64,000 nucleotides of DNA from Prostheceraeus crozeri (lineage: Eukaryota; Platyhelminthes; Polycladida; Euryleptidae). The translations under genes were made by a program, and so were the position numbers. This document shows positions 49,920-62,350 of the stretch, one piece after another. The notes beneath the pieces were generated by a model. The model had not been told where the DNA came from. It did no database searches and was given only the letters and a program-made list of their open reading frames with translations. The first letter of the stretch is position 1. Each line of letters opens with the position of its first letter. The stretch lies in NCBI GenBank assembly GCA_907163375.1, contig CAJQUW010007421.1, positions 17,308 through 81,307 of the forward strand, read 5' to 3'.

Positions 49920-51630
49920 ACAGAGTGTAGACAATGAATCGAATGACAGGCGAGAAAAAAACAGCTTCTTTATTGAGTAGACCAATCCTACATCATACGC
50001 ATTTGAAAATGAGGTCACGGAACTCAGTGAAATTAGTCGATCCCTTTTGTCATCGGTAGGTTTCAGGTTCATGAGAAACAGTGTCATTCCATTGTCTACT
50101 AAAGGGTAAATCAGTTTGATGATTCAACCGACCAGGCAATATGTGAAATGCTGCAAGATCCATTCGAATGGGGATTTTTCCCAAACTGATTTCTTTGTTT
50201 CTGATTACAAAATAAATAATACCATCGCATTCTCCATAAAATATTGAATTAAATGAAGCCCATTACGATAATATTTGGTGCAGTATTGAGAAAACTAGAT
50301 CAAACATATAACAAATAGCATATAACATTTAACAAATATATATTTCTTATAACCAGAGTCTCATTTCTTTAAAAGTGAATACAATATTGGCACATGATTG
50401 ACGTGTACCATCAACAGGTTTATTGTCACCTATCTGCATATGCCGATTTCTTCATTGGTTTCTTCATTCATAATTCAATCAGTAGACTTCACGAGTAGCT
50501 GCTGAAGTTGTTTCTGTGTCAACAAATTCGCTTTGTGATAAAAAATATATCATTTGTCTTCTAATTAAATGAGGAATTCGAATTCCTGAATATTGAGAGT
50601 GCAAATTGTGTCTGTTTCAAAATTACAAGTTCGAGTACGCACTTGTCCTTCAAAAAGGTCATAACTTGTCGGATAGCTATGTTAAAAATCACTGGCGTGG
50701 GAAAGAGAAACCTGAGCTCCAACTCTGCTACCACCTGCTGTGCGGGGAGTGAGAATCGCCGCCCGAGCGACAGGCGGGACATCACTCCTCCTATCTCGTA
50801 AGGTAAACGCGCCTTGTTTCAAAACATTTTTCTGAAATGACAGTGTCCCGCGTGCTGATGTGAGCAGCGCCATAGGATTATGTTTCTGAAGAAATTAATG
50901 AGGGGCAGCGTGGCGCGCGGCGCCGCGCCGCGCCCGGTGTGAATGGAGCTTTATAATGTCATCGAATCGCAATGCTTAGCTCATGGCTTTGCTCTCACTG
51001 TCATGTGACACTAGCATTTCTTAGAAATTGCCTTGGAGCGCCTTTTGATGATGCACTGTCTCTATTAGTCTATGTCTCTATGTATTTTGATGATGTAATC
51101 TCTATTAGGATCGAGATATGCATCAACAATTCGCTGCTTGTCTACTTGAGAAATTGTTCTCCGTTCATTTTCTGATATCATCTACTATCAAATGCAAAAT
51201 GCCGATATTTATTGCAAAATCTCGATATAGACGAGATTGTATCTATCTAGAGAAGATATCTATGCAACAATGAACTGACGCTAATCAATGAGAAATGACG
51301 CAATAGAATGACAAATGCCGTTGATGAATGCAAATTGCCGCTAATCAATGGCAGATGTACATCAAGAAATGGAAAAACCTGTAGTAAAGGGAAACCCATC
51401 AAACTGATTTCGTGAGTGAATAGGTACGAGCAAAGACAGTGGAAGATGTAAAGACTGTAAACTCGTAGAAAATTTGGAAACGGTATATATCTATGATGAG
51501 TACAAGAATATCCATGGTAGTTCCTATCTTCTAATGTATTAAGATTATCCGATATCTTCGTTGAGGACAAATAAGTTGTTTCAAAAAGCTTAACATACAG
51601 AGATATGAGAGTTTTCAGTCTTTGAATATT
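49920..51630. other. Non-coding with one GC-rich island
   Basis: No gene is supported. A striking GCGCGCGGCGCCGCGCCGCG run sits at about 50913-50935, in otherwise AT-rich DNA, followed by GTGTGAATGGAGC. It could be a transposon end or part of a promoter. No inverse partner was found. Confidence 0.4.
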
Positions 51631-51639
51631 ACATAGTCT

Positions 51640-52436
51640 TTGGGTACGAGTGTTTGGTCGATTCTGATGAATATTGACCTGGCGCACCCGATGGTGCTAT
51701 TTATTTGATGTGAAACGACGTTTGAGCAGAGTAATTTCAACTTGAAAAGTGGTTGCACTGGAATTATTGTGTGATGTAGTTGAACTTTGAATTGAGTTTT
51801 CCGAGTGAAGGAGGCCGAATTTAGTAAAACTGATGCGTGGCACATAATCAGCGACCCAAAATTGTACAAGAAACATACATTTCAGGAGTGGCACACTCGA
51901 AATCAAAAATGGTTGCGCTGACTCGAATTGATGATCAGCTCATGTCTAGGCCTATACATGGCAGGAAATCATGTGTTTTTGAAGGATGATATTTTCTGAT
52001 TTAGCGAGTGAATAGGTACGAGTGTTTGGTCGATTCTGATGAATATTGACCTGGCACACACGATGGTGCTATTTATTTGATGTGAAACGGCGTTTGAACA
52101 GAGTAATTTCAACTTGAAAAGTGGTTGCACTGGAATTATTGTGTGATGTAGTTGAACTTTGAATTGAGTTTTCCGAGTGAAGGAGGCCGAATTTAGTAAA
52201 ACTGATGCGTGGCACATAATCAGCGACCCAAAATTGTACTAGAAACATGCATTTCAGGAGTGGCACACTCGCGATGGTTGAGCTAGATGTGCAATATTTT
52301 AGAAGCTTGTCATGTGATTTTGATGCTTAAAGTTTTCTTTTTGAACGGGTGAAAGACTGCTTTTGTTTGATTGATTCCGATGAATGTTGACCTGGCACAC
52401 CCGCTGGTGCTATTTATGTGATGCATAGCTGCTTGG
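51640..52436. repeat. Tandem array, period about 375 bp
   Basis: GGTACGAGTGTTTGGTCGAT starts units at 51641 and 52016. A third, diverged and partial unit runs from about 52345 until the hAT insertion. Each unit holds GACCTGGCACAC, a TGATGTGAAACG and one copy of the inverted-repeat-family sequence. Confidence 0.8.
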
Positions 52437-52444
52437 GTGCCGGG

Positions 52445-55400
52445 CAGTGTCCCGGCCAGCGCGTAAATTTACGCCCCGGCGTAAATTTGACATTTCGCGC
52501 GTAAATGCGTAAATTGAGAACATGGAGCGTAAATTTATCATAGGTTGGGGCGTAAATTTCGTTTTCAGATTGACGAATTTTGTGTATCAATACAACTAAC
52601 CTACATAAATGGGAGCTATGTTTGAACCGGCTGTCAAGCATAATCAAGATCAAATCAAATTTTGCGCTCTTACTTTTTTGTGTTAAATACTGTCGATGTC
52701 TTGAGTTTCAGATATTGGTGCAATAGCTATGGTTCAAATATAGGATACTCGATCCAAGATGTTCGTTGTGGTAAATGTAAAGAGAAAATGTCTGCTTACC
52801 AAAGACAGCGCTGTCTTTGCTGCTTGCAGTTTATTTCAGTTACCTACTCTCGCCAAGTCGCACATTTACTTGTGGTATGATGATACTCAATGCATTTGAT
52901 AATGCAAATTGTCCGTAGACTTGTTGTACTCGTATATGATGTGTATTTTGATTTCACGATGGATAACTGAGCGTCGAATTCGAAAAAACTTTCAAGTCTT
53001 CTGGCTGCCATGTTCACCAGTTATGGAAGAGCTTGAATTCGACGTTTCATAGATGGCTGCTAAATTTCGTTAAGCAGGACAAGATTGTTTCAAAAAACCA
53101 GCGCTTACGTGTTATCGTAGCAATGTTTTGCCAGATTCAATGTTGATTATCGGAGAGAGCACACGAGTCACGATTGGCTTACTGAATGAACATCAGAGAA
53201 TCATCTTCTATAATCAAGTACGGGAATTCTTCATTTGCACAACGGAGAAGCTCTTGCACTACCTGCCATTCAGTAATGCCACCCTTCAAAGTCTACGGTT
53301 CTTGTTGCCATCCTCGAAATCTTCTTCTCGTTTGGAGAAATGGGTGATAAAAATAGCGAAGGAAATGCCGTCAGTCGCGTCTTCTGCTGAATTGGACGAC
53401 CTTCGGCTTGAAATTGGCATATATAAAAGCAGCAGCCCGATAGATGATACATCATCCGTCAATGACTTCTGGAAAACATCTCTCCAGAATATTCAGTGTC
53501 CCATACTGTCAAAATTGGTGCGAGCGTGTCTGATATTGCCGCACGGCAATGCTGAGGTAGAACGTCTATTCAGCATGATCGGCGATATTCTTGTAAAGAA
53601 GAGGCAAAATCTGGACCAGCGGAGAGTGCGTGCATTGACTTTTATTAAATCAGACATGAAAGCTCAGGAGAAAACATGCTATGACTACTGCATCACCCCA
53701 AAGTTGATCACGTACGTCGAAAATGCAAAACAAGCTTATAAACAGCGATTACAAGAGGAAAAAGAGGTCAATGCTCGTAAAGCTGAAGAGGAGCGATTAA
53801 ACCGCCAACGCTCTCTTATGAAAGAAGAATGTGAAAAGTCAACCAGATTGAGTGAGATTAACAAATTCCATCCAATTGATTGATGATGCTGTGGCGGCTT
53901 CGGAAGAAAGATTAAAAAGAGCACACGAAATCGAGAAAGAAGCTCAGAAAATGAAAGAAAATGCTCTCGCGACACAAAGGACTGAATTAGAAAAAAAGAA
54001 AGCTATTCTGCAGAGCAACAACGATGAGTATAACTAATGATGATATCGGTTGAAAGTGATGGTTCTGAATGAAATATTCTCTGAATTTCAGGACTGAGAA
54101 GCGGATTGCGGAAAAGGTGCTAAAGGAAAGCGTCTGGGATAAATTCGTGATCCCCAAGAAGAAGAAAAAAGTATAGGTGAAAGTTTTTGTGACTTTTTGA
54201 ACGAACTTGCTGTTATTGCTACTCCCGAATTCTTCCCTCATGGACGATTACCCTACAAGCGACAAACAATTCTTTCATCGATAAGCTATATCATGTCACA
54301 TCATTTTCTGTAATTTTTCTATTTTTTCTTGTTGTATTTTTGAACTTTGGTTTTTTAGATTATATATATTTTCTTAATAGACACCGTAATTAGATGCAGT
54401 TATGCGACAGTGTCACATCATTTGTTTTTTTGCAGTCAAATTTGGTATACTTCCGTTAAAAAATCATTTTATATTAGCTCTGTCATGAGTTAAACTCAAT
54501 TGTTTGAATTAATTGTCCTTTCTACTTCATGTACGTCATTGTTCAGATACGAAACTTAAGCATTATTTTGTTTCCTAACAGATTGAAGATATACGGGGTC
54601 CTTTAGAAGTTCTTATATTTTAGGATGCAGACATTGCTTCCATATTAATGGCATATTTAGTACTTTTTACAATGATACACCTCACCTTATGATCAATCTT
54701 AATTTTTTATTTGAAATTGACTTCATCTTTGGGATACAGAATATTTAAATTTGAATTTCTTCATCTCATTAAATAATTCTTAAGTTTGACTTTGAAATTC
54801 TTCAATCAATGTTTTTTTAAATTACAGTATATTTTGTCCATTCAGTTAGATTGATGGATAGAAAAATATTCTATCAGAGTTCCTCACTCCGTCCCAGCAA
54901 TGACCCACGAACACATGGGAAGTCAATGAAAAAATATAGCAGCCTGTTGGAAGACCGGTTTCGATTTTTCATAATCTCTCTCAATTCCAACGTCTTATGC
55001 GACAGAGATTACAACCAGATCAATAAGATTTGAATCAGATGAAACTGGTACGATTAATACCGCTCATGGAAGTGTCAGATTCAAGAGAGGCCGTCGGTTG
55101 CTCGAAAAACGTTATTTTCTTTTGGACTTGACTTTGCGTGAGACGGAAGCGCCTCACACGCGGTGAAAGAGAGAAAAGATTATTTAAAAATCGATGGAGG
55201 AGAAAATTCAAAAGTTCAGAGATGAAGCCATTTCAAAGTGAAGTCTACTAAGACAGGGCTAAGTCGGAACAAGTTCAAAGTTATCATAGTTCGAAAGATT
55301 ATCTGATATTTATATTTTTCTGATGATTTTTTCTTTTGGCAACGTAGTCTACATGTATATAATGATAAAAGTGCTAAAAATGCTGTAAATACGAAAACAA

Positions 55401-55852
55401 TTACCCCATCTCAAAATTCAAAATTCTATACTGTATCATCTAAAAAATTGCTGAAATCGGACAAGTATCAACTAATGAGTCATAAGCATTTGCAATGTGA
55501 AGACTCTTGAGGGACCCTGCATGCGTAAGAAGTACGAGGTGCATCGAAATCATCGGTCGTCGGTAGTCAGGTGAATTAGTCGACTTGGTGCATTTATCCA
55601 TTTTGATTGTTAAACCCCTTTGCATTTTTTAGTCAATCGGTATTCATATTGTAATTTTGATTTAATATACGTACATTTGTACTGTGAATGTCGTTTTGAC
55701 TACTTTTCTACTATAAGGGTCTTTTTCTTCTGTGGTAGGGTAAGAACGTCAATTGAAAACGGCAGTTTTTCAGCGAATTTCAGATCTTCCCTCGTGGGCG
55801 TAAATTTGAAGGGTGGGCGTAAAAATTTCGAAAATCTCTGGCCGGGACACTG
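52445..55852. mobile_element. hAT DNA transposon (3.4 kb)
   Basis: It starts CAGTGTCCCGGCCAGCG and ends CTCTGGCCGGGACACTG. The flanking 8-mers GTGCCGGG (52437-52444) and GTGCCGAG (55853-55860) match at 7 of 8. Both subterminal regions contain several GCGTAAATTTA units. The plus strand holds a C-terminal hAT transposase frame. It splits the tandem array of the surrounding region. Confidence 0.9.
53128..54175 (+). pseudogene. hAT transposase C-terminal region
   Basis: A long frame (to 53883) holds the dimerisation motif L-P-H-G-N-A-E-V-E-R-L-F-S-M-I, then K-R-Q-N-L, at about residues 135-165, and a charged coiled-coil tail (R-L-Q-E-E-K-E-V-N-A-R-K-A-E-E-E). The tail continues in another frame (53852-54037) and a third ends in K-K-K-K-K-V near 54175. 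There is no ATG at 53128 (TTG), so upstream exons or the N-terminal half are missing or unrecognised. The RNase-H-like catalytic core was not located in 52.5-53.1 kb. Confidence 0.75.
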
Positions 55853-56730
55853 GTGCCGAGTAATTTTGATTTGAAGTTTGGTTGCGCCAACTTCACACTT
55901 CGGTGTAATAAAATTTTGAAACTTGATTTTTTCCATGAAGATCATTTATTTCTACTGTTTTTTTGCGTGGCACATAATTAGGCATGGATATTTCATCGTT
56001 TGTTATGGGTCTTGTTGCTTGATGCGCTATACTTATGAAAGTCGGAAAAATTGGTTGTGCCAACTTCACAGCGCAACCAATTTGAAATTTGAATTTCGTT
56101 TTCCGGCCAAAGGAGGCTGAATTTCGTGAAACCGAGTAGTGGCACATAATCAGTGACCTCGAATTGTGTGGTTGATGTGATATTTGGGGGTGACACAGTA
56201 AAAGCAAAAATGGTTGCGCTGAGTGGTTGCGCCAACTTCACATACGTAACGGAAGACCACATCGATGGTCACTTAATTGCTTCAGTCACTTCAAACCAGA
56301 TCGAGGTCCAATTTAAGAGATGTACAGCTGTTAATCAGCATATAACAAAAGCAATTTCCGGCATAAATATAATTATCGCAGTAATTAAGCAATCCACACA
56401 CGCTCACTGACAATGTCAAGGGTCTTTCATTATTTCCAAACCTGCCCCTTCCTCACTTGCAAAAAAATGAATTGCGAATCACAACATCAATAACCTACAG
56501 ATTTCATAGACATTCCCAATCCCAGATTTTCCCATAATTACAAGTTTAATTGAATGAGGAAGACTGAAATGCAATTAGACTATCCGGCGGAGGGATGCAT
56601 CACGCATCTGGATCCGTTACTGGTATGATTTGAGCAGACTTCTAATTACATTTTCTGTAGCTGCAATCAATTACATTTTCTGATGAGTAACTTGCAATTA
56701 TAATCAATTACATTTTTATTCGGTTATATG

Positions 56731-57280
56731 CAGGGGTGTAGTGGAGGGGTAACGCGGTATAGCGCCGTTATACTTCCTAAGATTCTGGCCGAATCAGCGT
56801 TATACTTCCTAAGGTCATCAAATTAACGTCAAAAGATGGTAAGCTGTATGTGGCAAACATTTAATGTAAAAATGTTCATACTTGATGTGCATTATTGATG
56901 AAGATCTTATTCAACTTCCTGTTTTTGCATTTTGTCATGAGCATGCATGCTTTCATTATTACTTGAATTCATGTGGAAGTCCTTCAATGATAAAGTAATC
57001 GCCGAAAGGGGATGAGAGCGGTTGAAAAATCTGAAAGGGCGATTATGTAGCTCTCGACAGTCCATTATGGACAATAGTGCCACAAATATGCGTTTTTCAG
57101 CTGTTACACTAAAAGTCAAAAGACTTGTCACCCTTTCGCATTAGTTAACAATGCATGTGCGACAAGTCTTTTAGCTTTTAGTGTATATACATGTCAAATT
57201 TAGCGTTATACTTCCCAAAATTCAACTGAATTTTTAGCTCTTAGCGTTATACTTCCTAAGAATTTACGACTACACTCCTG
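56731..57280. mobile_element. 550-bp hAT-type MITE
   Basis: The inverted ends are CAGGGGTGTAGTGG and CTACACTCCTG, with a perfect 8-bp duplication GTTATATG at 56723-56730 and 57281-57288. Both flanks hold copies of GCGTTATACTTCCTAAG (at least four). No coding capacity. Confidence 0.9.
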
Positions 57281-57288
57281 GTTATATG

Positions 57289-58155
57289 TCGTTGAGAAGT
57301 AATTGCCATTACTTTGCTGTCAACACTGGTGAATATTCATTTAGCATACAGTTTAAATAGCTTTGCTCTCCTATTCGATAATGCCATACCACACTTAAAT
57401 GTGTACCGGGTATACAACTACTGGTAGCTTTATTCAAAGAATTTTACGACGAAGCCTGCTGATCGGAAATGAAAATCAAAAAACTACGTGTACTATTACA
57501 TAATTTCCCACTTGGAAAAAGAGAGACAAACAAATTCTTCTACAGCAAAGCCCACTGTCCCAATGTTTTAATCTATAAATCAATTTAAATCTTAGCAGAG
57601 ATATGAATGTCAACTTAATAAAGTCTTCTAGAATCCACAATCCTCGATATGTCAGCATTGTATTATCAGTATGAATCTTAGATGAAAGACGAAAGCACTT
57701 GGGAGAAGAAGAAAAAGGCGGCAATATTATATCAACATCACAAGCGTGGTCTGATTTTCCGGGGACCAATTGTAATTAATCAAAGAATACCACGGAAAAA
57801 GAAATAGAAGGAAAACTTATAGTGTAGCACCGACTATAGTAATTGAAGAAAACGGAGTAATTAGTAATTGTAATCTATTATACAGTTAAGTACATGCAGT
57901 TAATTTCAAATTGTGATCAATTACATTTCATGAGTAATGGACACAAATCTGGATTTAAGTCTGTTAGCCTATTTCAAATATAAGCCGCGGTATTTAATAT
58001 CTACAGCGAGTTAGTCAAGAACAAATTATAGCTCCTAAACTTCCAATGCTCATATAACAAGGCTTACAATCGATAATCAACAAAAATTACAATTGGGGTT
58101 TGACCAAGTGGCCCGCAATACCTCTTAGTCTTAGCACGACATTGATCGTATTCTG
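57289..58155. other. Non-coding
   Basis: AT-rich with TAATTAC/GTAATTG-type simple text near 57840-57930, similar to that around 56640-56715. No gene supported. Confidence 0.4.
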
Positions 58156-58159
58156 CAAA

Positions 58160-58225
58160 CCGACACCGTAACGTCGTCTTCGTCATTACGTCATTTCCCT
58201 GTAAGTCACATGACCTACGTCACAA
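58160..58225 (+). promoter_or_regulatory. CRE/ATF-like cluster upstream of the lengsin-like exon
   Basis: TTACGTCA (near 58184) and CTACGTCA (near 58213) plus CACATGAC (near 58206) occur within 60 bp, just before the first candidate ATG at 58210. The sites are plausible, not proven. Confidence 0.3.
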
Positions 58226-58674
58226 TACACGCACGCTCATCGCCTTCCGCTAGTGATTCCCAACCGTGCATTCAAGTTAACAACGAGAGAGAAAGAGAGT
58301 GTAGCGTGATCATACAAGTCTTGCCATTGCCATCTCTCTTGGCGATGTTCGACCTGTACGATCCGACTGAAGGCCCTGTGTGTTCCAGTGACCTCATCCG
58401 ACTAGCCAATGATTTCGACTTCATTCATCTCATCATCGTCGATCTTCATGGCATTCCGCGGGTCAAAGTTTATCCAGCAGATTCAGCTGAGAGTCTCTTG
58501 ACAGACGGCGCTACGGTAATGATCAGCATGTTAACTTTTATGACTGACGGTATGGTTGTGATGATTCCTGATCATGAGAAGATCAACTTCGGTAATATCC
58601 GTATTCGACCAGTTGTTGATACAACACGAAAATGGCCTTGGTGGAATATGGAGACCGACGCCAAAGTTTTACAG
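58210..58674 (+). CDS. Lengsin / glutamine-synthetase-like protein, first coding exon
   Basis: Two in-frame ATGs are possible: 58210 and 58345. The domain starts soon after the second (M-F-D-L-Y-D-P-T-E-G), so I favour 58345. The segment F-D-F-I-H-L-I-I-V-D-L-H-G-I-P-R-V-K-V, then P-A-D-S, F-G-N-I-R-I-R-P-V-V-D, is the beta-grasp N-terminal domain of class-I-type glutamine synthetases of the lengsin branch. The exon ends at CAG/GTCAGA after 58674. The catalytic domain exons lie beyond the window, so the first intron exceeds 5.3 kb and contains PLE-2 and the mariner. Lengsins usually lack synthetase activity. Enzyme or structural role cannot be told here. Confidence 0.75.
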
Positions 58675-59194
58675 GTCAGATATGTTAATTACTCCATGAT
58701 ATCTACCCTTCTGGCATGGAAGAGAGTACCTCTCCACTGCTTGTTGGTCTGCTTGATCAGTCTTTGAATATCTTCTGCTGAAAATATCATAAGCATGGAT
58801 TCAGTTTCAATTTTTAAAGATGAAAACCTAGCGTTTGATATCATTAATTGTTATTTTGACCACTTTTGCAGACCAGTCAAATTTTTGAAATGCTCCGACT
58901 AGTGAATTCAATCTCGAGATCTCGACCATTGATTCATCCCCTAAGCTTGCGCTTGATCCAGCTGAACATCTAGAACTTAGGCATAGTTATATCGTTCCAA
59001 ACTTACATTGTGATGATTATAGCAATATGATCATCATGACTATATGATTAGTTGTATTACTAAAAATTTTGTATTGAAAGAAAGTCAGGTTGTTTATTAT
59101 AAAATCGTATAAAAGATTGATCAATATATTTCGACTATTACACCATAGCCATTATTAAGAAAAGAATTCATGGTAAATACAAAAGATACAAACG

Positions 59195-59785
59195 TTGGAA
59201 ACAGTTCATGCACATCTAAATAACAGCTATCAATTGATTGAAGCTATCCAACGTTTGCCATCAAACAATAACGTGAACTTCCCATGCAGTCTTGATGTGA
59301 AATCCATGTATACCTCAATTCCAATACAAGACGCCATCCAGAAAATAATCAACATTTTGAATAATGATTAAGCACAAAAAGTCAAAGGGCTCAAATTACA
59401 TCATCTGAATGAGTTGATGACAATTGTGATGACCAACACTTATTTCCAATATGAGGATAATTTCTATCAACAATCCAAAGGGCTACCGATGGGTTCTTCT
59501 CTGAGTGGCATCGTTGCGATTCTGTTCATGGATTCCATTGAACGAAGGGCATTACTTCAACTTCCTTCATCGATACCGTTATTCAGACGATATGTTGACG
59601 ATTGCTTCTTTGTCGTAAAAAATCGAGAGGAAGCAGCAGAAGTATTAAATATCATGAACAACCAACATCCCGCAATAATATTCGAAATTGAATTCCCAAA
59701 TGACGAGAAAACACTCAGCTTACTGGACTTCACTGTTACAATGAATCATGGAAATGAACATAAATTCGAATTTTTCAAAAAATAA
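59195..59785 (+). pseudogene. PLE-2 reverse transcriptase palm region
   Basis: A palm motif L-D-V-K-S-M-Y-T-S-I-P lies near 59290-59325. From 59414 an open frame has Y-Q-Q-S-K-G-L-P-M-G-S-S-L-S-G, then R-R-Y-V-D-D-C-F-F, the catalytic Y-x-D-D-type box with V-D-D, then L-L-D-F-T-V-T. The order is that of Penelope-type reverse transcriptases. In-frame ATG at 59414 is probably internal. The finger region is missing. Confidence 0.75.
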
Positions 59786-60194
59786 ACGAAAAAAGACTTA
59801 TTTGTACATATGACTCGAGCATACCACTATCATCCAAAATCGATTATATCCAGAAAGAAAGAGGAAGAATCAAGCAAAGATGCACTTGTAATATTGACTT
59901 TCGTAAACATGAAAACAGATTCAACGAAACACTCAAGACAAATGGCTATCCTGATACAATTATCCGACATTCAAAAAGCAAGAAGAAGCGTCGGCGTAAC
60001 ACGATGACAAATAATGAAGTAATAATGTATTTGAAAATGGATTACATAAATGATGAATTGGACAATAAAGTCAAACACATATTCAGACGCGAAGGAATCA
60101 ATGTAGGACTCACCCGAAAAACAAAACACTGGGAAATATACTACAGAAACTAAGAGAAAATAATACATGTAAACTCAAAAATTGTGCTATTAAG

Positions 60195-60350
60195 GATCCG
60201 AAATTATGCTTCAGAAGAAATACTGTATATGAAGTGAAATGTGATAAATGTCATCAAATCTATATCGGCAGTACGATTCGCCCCCTTCATATCCGCATCA
60301 GAGAGCATTTAAATATTTCTCGCTCATCTATTTTTAACCACAAAATAACA
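60195..60350 (+). pseudogene. PLE-2 GIY-YIG endonuclease fragment
   Basis: Near 60220-60310 the plus strand reads V-Y-E-V-K-C-D-K-C-H-Q-I-Y-I-G-S-T-I-R-P, then H-I-R-I-R-E-H. This is the GIY-YIG core preceded by a C-x2-C pair, as in PLE-1, but a different subfamily. Separated from the reverse transcriptase by a degraded linker. Confidence 0.65.
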
Positions 60351-60716
60351 TGCAAAAATGAAAAATTTTAAAAACATGAAGATATTAACAACAGCAGACA
60401 ATGAACCAAATTTAAGACTCAAGGAATCCATCTTTATACGGAAGCTTAAGCTCTCGATAAATAGTCGAGCTGAATGTGAAGAGCTAAAAGAATTTTTGTA
60501 CATGTAATTTTTCATAATGAATTTTTGGTTAGGAGGTGGGGAGAGATGGGTTATAGCAGCACATTTCTGCTACCAGATATCTTTCATTCTACGCATAATA
60601 GATATCATTCATGTTTATAAGTCTATACAGTGTTAATTCTGTGATTCTCTACATCAAATTTTAAATCTTTTGTATTTACCATGAATTCTTTTCTTGATAA
60701 TGGCTATGGTGTTATA

Positions 60717-62217
60717 CAGGGTGGCAATAAAGTTACCATACAGTTAATGTTAAAATAGAGATAATGTTATAATTCTATATTATTGCATTATTTCTGCTAA
60801 TAAACATAAGTAAAACAGTATAAGCTAAGCTCATGATATCGATTAAGTGATAGCACAATGAGCTAAGCTCATGATAACACAACTCTCTTCACCTACTTAC
60901 TTAAAGCCGTAGCTTAGAAAGTGTACAATCAGAATTTGAATCATGCCTCGTAAACTTTCTTTGCAAGAGCGCATATTTGTTGTTAAAACTTATTGGAAGA
61001 CAGGAAATGCCCAGGAAGTAATTCGTCAATGGTCAAATACATACGAAACCTCTCCACCTGCGATCTACGATCTCCGAGATAAATTTGATGCACTTGGAAC
61101 AGTAGCAGATGCCCCTCGCTCTGGCCTGGCCGTCCCGCAACAGTGGTTAATGAAGAAAACGAAATGCTTGTCGCCCAAGCTATTGCTGAATGCCCCCAGA
61201 AATCAGCAAGACGGTGCAGCATTGAACTTAATATCAATAGGCGATCCGTTCAGATGTTACTACATAAACTGAAATACAAGCCTTACATTCCTCGCCTCAT
61301 ACATGCACTTATCGGTGATGACGGGAGACCGTCTCTATGCAATTTTGTTGAGTTATTCTTTCAGAACCAGTGTACCGAAACGCCGTGATCTACTGGACAA
61401 AATAGTTTGGTCTGTATGAGGCCCAATTTAAATTATCGTGGCCACGTTAATAGACAGTAATTTGCATATACTGGAGCTCTCAAAATATTCATGTAACTAT
61501 TGAGAAGCAGCTTCAAATCAGCCAGGTAATTACAGTATGGGCTGGATAATCGTTCTTCGGGCATTGTCGGTCCTGTCTTTTTTCAAGGTTACTGTCACTG
61601 GAGCAATGTACTTGGAGACCTTACAGGACTTGCTGTTGTTCCTATTCTAAAGCAACGAGAAGAGTTTCACGACATAATGTATTTTCGACAGGACGGGGCG
61701 ACCACCCCACTACGCGACTACTGTACGCAAATTTTTCGATCTCGACCGAAACGATTTGCTTGAAGGTTGGATGGGATAGGCCCGTAGGTACTTGTCCCAT
61801 GTGATTGGCCGGCGCGGATCCTCCCGACCTCACGCCCCTCGATTTGCGTCCTGTTGGGGTGTGAGTCAAGGATCGGGTTGGGTATATGCAGGACGCCGAG
61901 AGCGAGAAGTATTGATGACCTTCGAGCATACATTACAGATGCACTTGCTGACATTGATAGAACTAAAAAAGATTTATGTACAGAAAATTTGCTGAAGTGT
62001 CCGTTACCGATGGTACTGAATGTATCGAAGCAGACGGTCTTCAATTTGAACAATTCCACTGATTTTTTAGTTTTTATTCATGTTTGTGAGCTTCAATTTG
62101 TAATTATACTGTTTTTACTTATGTTTATTAGCACGGATAAGAAAAATGCAATAATATAGAATTATAACAATATCTCGATTTTAACATTAACTGTATGGTA
62201 ACTTTATTGCCACCCTG
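60717..62217. mobile_element. Tc1/mariner transposon, 1,501 bp
   Basis: The inverted ends are CAGGGTGGCAATAAAGTTAC and its inverse, extending with few differences for about 75 bp. TA lies on both sides (60715-60716 and 62218-62219). It inserted into the right terminal repeat of PLE-2. It carries one decayed transposase gene on the plus strand. Confidence 0.9.
60943..62030 (+). pseudogene. mariner-type transposase, frameshifted
   Basis: The ATG at 60943 opens a helix-turn-helix region (L-S-L-Q-E-R-I-F-V-V-K-T-Y-W-K-T-G-N). A second helix-turn-helix with N-E-E-N-E-M-L-V-A-Q and N-I-N-R-R-S-V-Q-M-L-L is in another frame (61143 on). The catalytic part shows F-R-Q-D-G-A near 61687, and the end has S-I-D-D-L-R-A-Y-I near 61900, each in shifting frames. 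Part of the core between 61390 and 61500 seems lost. At least four frame changes: inactive. Confidence 0.8.
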
Positions 62218-62254
62218 TATATTATATATGAATAATCATGTTAATATGTGTGGT

Positions 62255-62350
62255 ATATATTGTATTATATATATATATATATATATAGATATATATATAT
62301 ATATAGTTTTTATATAGTATATATATTATAGATATATATATATATTTATA
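62255..62350. repeat. (TA)n microsatellite
   Basis: Nearly pure alternating TA with a few interruptions, next to the right end of PLE-2. Confidence 0.9.

Larger units (their letters stand above)
48496..56242. mobile_element. About 7.7-kb region bounded by inverted repeats (unclassified element)
   Basis: The left boundary TGTGAAGTTGGCGCAACC and about 220 bp after it are repeated in inverse near the right boundary (56010-56242) with only scattered differences. Further copies of the internal part lie at about 51690-51922 and 52060-52285 (minus orientation). ACGT lies next to both ends, but a clear target duplication could not be fixed. Inside are a MADF exon, a tandem array and a hAT. Whether this is one transposon or two neighbouring inverted MITEs is open. 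Confidence 0.45.

Noticed and set aside
51615-52266. Repeated 60-85 codon minus-strand frames (M-C-H-A-S-V and relatives)
   Set aside because: They recur in each copy of an interspersed repeat with frame drift and no domain.
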